Source: an uncultured Succinatimonas sp. (GTDB lineage: Bacteria; Pseudomonadota; Gammaproteobacteria; Enterobacterales; Succinivibrionaceae). From it: a stretch of 6,800 nt of DNA. Position numbers and translations under genes: made by a program. The first letter of the stretch is position 1. Each line of letters begins with the position of its first letter. Below are positions 5,464-6,800 of this stretch, piece after piece. A model generated the notes under the pieces. It was not told where the DNA came from. It saw nothing but the letters and a program-made list of their open reading frames with translations, and did no database searches. The stretch covers positions 1 to 6,800 of the forward strand of contig CALFLJ010000183.1 of the NCBI GenBank assembly GCA_937880335.1. Reading direction: 5' to 3'.

Positions 5464-6072
5464 TTATGAAGGGATTTTCCACTGAGGCATTTTGCTCTCA
5501 TAGTCTTTAATCTCATCATCATGTTGCATAGTAAGAGAGATTGCATCAAGACCTTCAAGTAGACAGTGTCTGCGGAACGGATCAAGGTCAAATTTAAAAT
5601 GAAGATCTGCACAGTCTACAGTCATATCCTCAAGAGAAATCTTGATCTTTGTTCCTGGTTTTTGGGTTAGTACCTTAAATATTTCATCTACCTCTTGAGC
5701 TTTAAGCTTTACAGGTAAAAGACCATTTCCTAATGAATTATTGTTAAAAATAACGGCAAAGGAAGGGGCAATTACTGCGCGGAAGCCATAATCCATTAAA
5801 GCCCAGGGAGCATGTTCTCGAGATGAACCATTACCAAAGTTATCTCTTGCTACAAGAATGGTAGCACCCTTATATTCAGGCTTGTTTAGATTAAAGTCGG
5901 GATTAGGTTTTGTTTCTGCATCATCCAAATAACGGGCGTCATGAAATAGATGTACGCCAAATCCTTTACGACTTACTGCTAATAAAAACTGCTTAGGAAT
6001 AATCTGATCTGTATCGATATTAGCCGAGTCAAGCGGTACAGCAACACCTTCGTGAACTGTAAATTTTTGCAT
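5464..6072 (-). CDS. leuD: 3-isopropylmalate dehydratase small subunit
   Basis: Small subunit of isopropylmalate isomerase. With LeuC it interconverts 2-isopropylmalate and 3-isopropylmalate, the second step of leucine biosynthesis, in the cytoplasm. Its 202 residues match the proteobacterial length of about 201. It starts KFTVHEGVAVPLD, has NIDTDQIIPKQFL at 18-30, and the aconitase-swivel signature GNGSSREHAPWAL at 80-92, which supplies the substrate-binding Ser-Arg. YGFRAVIAPSFAVIFNNN follows at 95-112. The start is set by GAGGA (6084-6080) in the last leuC codons, with only three bases between the leuC stop and the leuD ATG, so the two are co-translated. The gene is intact and ordinary, and ends just before a strong terminator, making it the last gene of its operon. 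Confidence 0.97.
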   Translation of the reverse strand: MQKFTVHEGVAVPLDSANIDTDQIIPKQFLLAVSRKGFGVHLFHDARYLDDAETKPNPDFNLNKPEYKGATILVARDNFGNGSSREHAPWALMDYGFRAVIAPSFAVIFNNNSLGNGLLPVKLKAQEVDEIFKVLTQKPGTKIKISLEDMTVDCADLHFKFDLDPFRRHCLLEGLDAISLTMQHDDEIKDYESKMPQWKIPS

Positions 6073-6075
6073 TTT

Positions 6076-6800
6076 TTAGTCCTCTAAAAATTCACGTACA
6101 TCTGCTAAGGTGCCTTTGATAGCACATGCAGCAGCGGTTGCAGGGGACATTAAGTGAGTTCTAGATCCCTTGCCTTGACGCCCAACAAAATTACGATTGG
6201 AAGTTGAAGCAACACGCATGCCCTCTGGAGCCTTATCATCATTCATTGCAAGACACATTGAGCAACCTGGCATTCTCCATTCAAAGCCTGCCTTAATGAA
6301 GATTTTATCTAAGCCCTCACGTTCTGCTTGGTGTTTTACCCACATTGAACCTGGAACTGCTAAAGCAAGTTTAATATTAGATGCAATGTGATGGCCTTTT
6401 AAAATCTCAGCTGCTGCTCTGAAATCCTCGATACGACCATTGGTACAAGATCCAATAAAGACATAATCAACCGGAGTGCCAATCAACTTTTGACCTGGTT
6501 TTAAATCACGATATGCTAAAGCATCTTTGCATGATTTTTCGATAACAGGATCTTTGTATTCATCAGGAGATGGCACAGTTGCTGTAATAGGAGCACCTTG
6601 TCCAGGATTAGTTCCCCAGGTAACAAAAGGTTCGAGTTTATCAGCTTCAATAGTTACAACTTTGTCAAATACCGCATCATCGTCAGATTTTAAGGTTCTC
6701 CAATATTCACAGGCTTTCTCAAAATCGTCTCCATGAGGAGCAAACATTCGACCTTTTAAGTATTCAAAAGTTGTTTCATCAGGAGCGATCATGCCTGCGG
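6076..6800 (-). CDS. leuC: 3-isopropylmalate dehydratase large subunit, C-terminal half (5' end outside window)
   Basis: Large, catalytic subunit of isopropylmalate isomerase, an aconitase-family enzyme with a [4Fe-4S] cluster. About 240 residues are visible of the usual 466 or so. The frame stays open to the right edge, where AGMIAPDETTFEYLKGR begins, so the ATG in this stretch is internal and not a start. All three cluster ligands are present: Cys in IGSCTNGRIEDFRAA and two in MPGCSMCLAMN. The C-terminal NRNFVGRQGKGSRTHLMSP, with the substrate-contacting loop, is intact. The gene ends DVREFLED and is followed within three bases by leuD. Nothing looks degraded. The conventional leuA and leuB would be expected further right, but that cannot be seen. 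Confidence 0.96.
   Translation of the reverse strand, partial: AGMIAPDETTFEYLKGRMFAPHGDDFEKACEYWRTLKSDDDAVFDKVVTIEADKLEPFVTWGTNPGQGAPITATVPSPDEYKDPVIEKSCKDALAYRDLKPGQKLIGTPVDYVFIGSCTNGRIEDFRAAAEILKGHHIASNIKLALAVPGSMWVKHQAEREGLDKIFIKAGFEWRMPGCSMCLAMNDDKAPEGMRVASTSNRNFVGRQGKGSRTHLMSPATAAACAIKGTLADVREFLED
6080..6084 (-). promoter_or_regulatory. Ribosome binding site of leuD within the end of leuC
   Basis: GAGGA on the minus strand, formed by the last two sense codons of leuC (GAG GAC), seven bases before the leuD ATG. It supports the chosen leuD start and coupled production of the two enzyme subunits. Confidence 0.7.

Noticed and set aside
6197..6736. Two plus-strand frames (64 and 69 codons) over leuC
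   Set aside because: Antisense shadows of the conserved leuC sequence.
1..6800. CRISPR array, tRNA, rRNA, insertion sequence or prophage attachment site
   Set aside because: I looked for regular repeats, tRNA-like arms, transposase motifs and terminal inverted repeats and saw none beyond the operator-like sites and the two hairpins listed.

Overview
The window reads as chromosomal DNA of an AT-rich gammaproteobacterium, possibly a gut anaerobe of the Succinivibrionaceae type. This is inference. LeuD and LeuC look proteobacterial and base composition is low in G+C by eye. The sugar genes beside them resemble types common in gut Clostridia and Bacteroidetes. No rRNA or marker gene is present to fix the taxon.

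Layout. From 3937 down to the left edge, four minus-strand genes form a sugar or polyol utilisation cluster: an SDR polyol dehydrogenase, a GPH-family (MelB/LacS-like) cation:sugar symporter, a free-standing glucose-type PTS EIIA domain protein, and an FGGY carbohydrate kinase cut by the window edge. The last three are tightly packed (14 bp and 1 bp gaps). The SDR is separated from the symporter by 65 bp holding a terminator-like hairpin. Diverging from the cluster on the plus strand is a ROK-family regulator (4259-5401). The 321-bp gap between them carries an inverted pair of near-identical 17-bp sites plus a weaker third copy, the likely operators. Right of the regulator, and convergent with it, are leuD and the C-terminal half of leuC, ending in a strong hairpin terminator.

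How it may work. The symporter would import a pentose, pentitol or pentoside. The dehydrogenase would oxidise a polyol to a ketose, and the kinase would phosphorylate the ketose. The ROK protein would control the set by binding the divergent promoter region. The most unusual element is the separate EIIA protein encoded directly after the symporter: it looks like LacS-type regulation split into two genes, with the normally conserved Asp-Thr after the phosphorylatable histidine replaced by Lys-Ser. The leu genes are ordinary leucine-biosynthesis genes and are probably unrelated in function.
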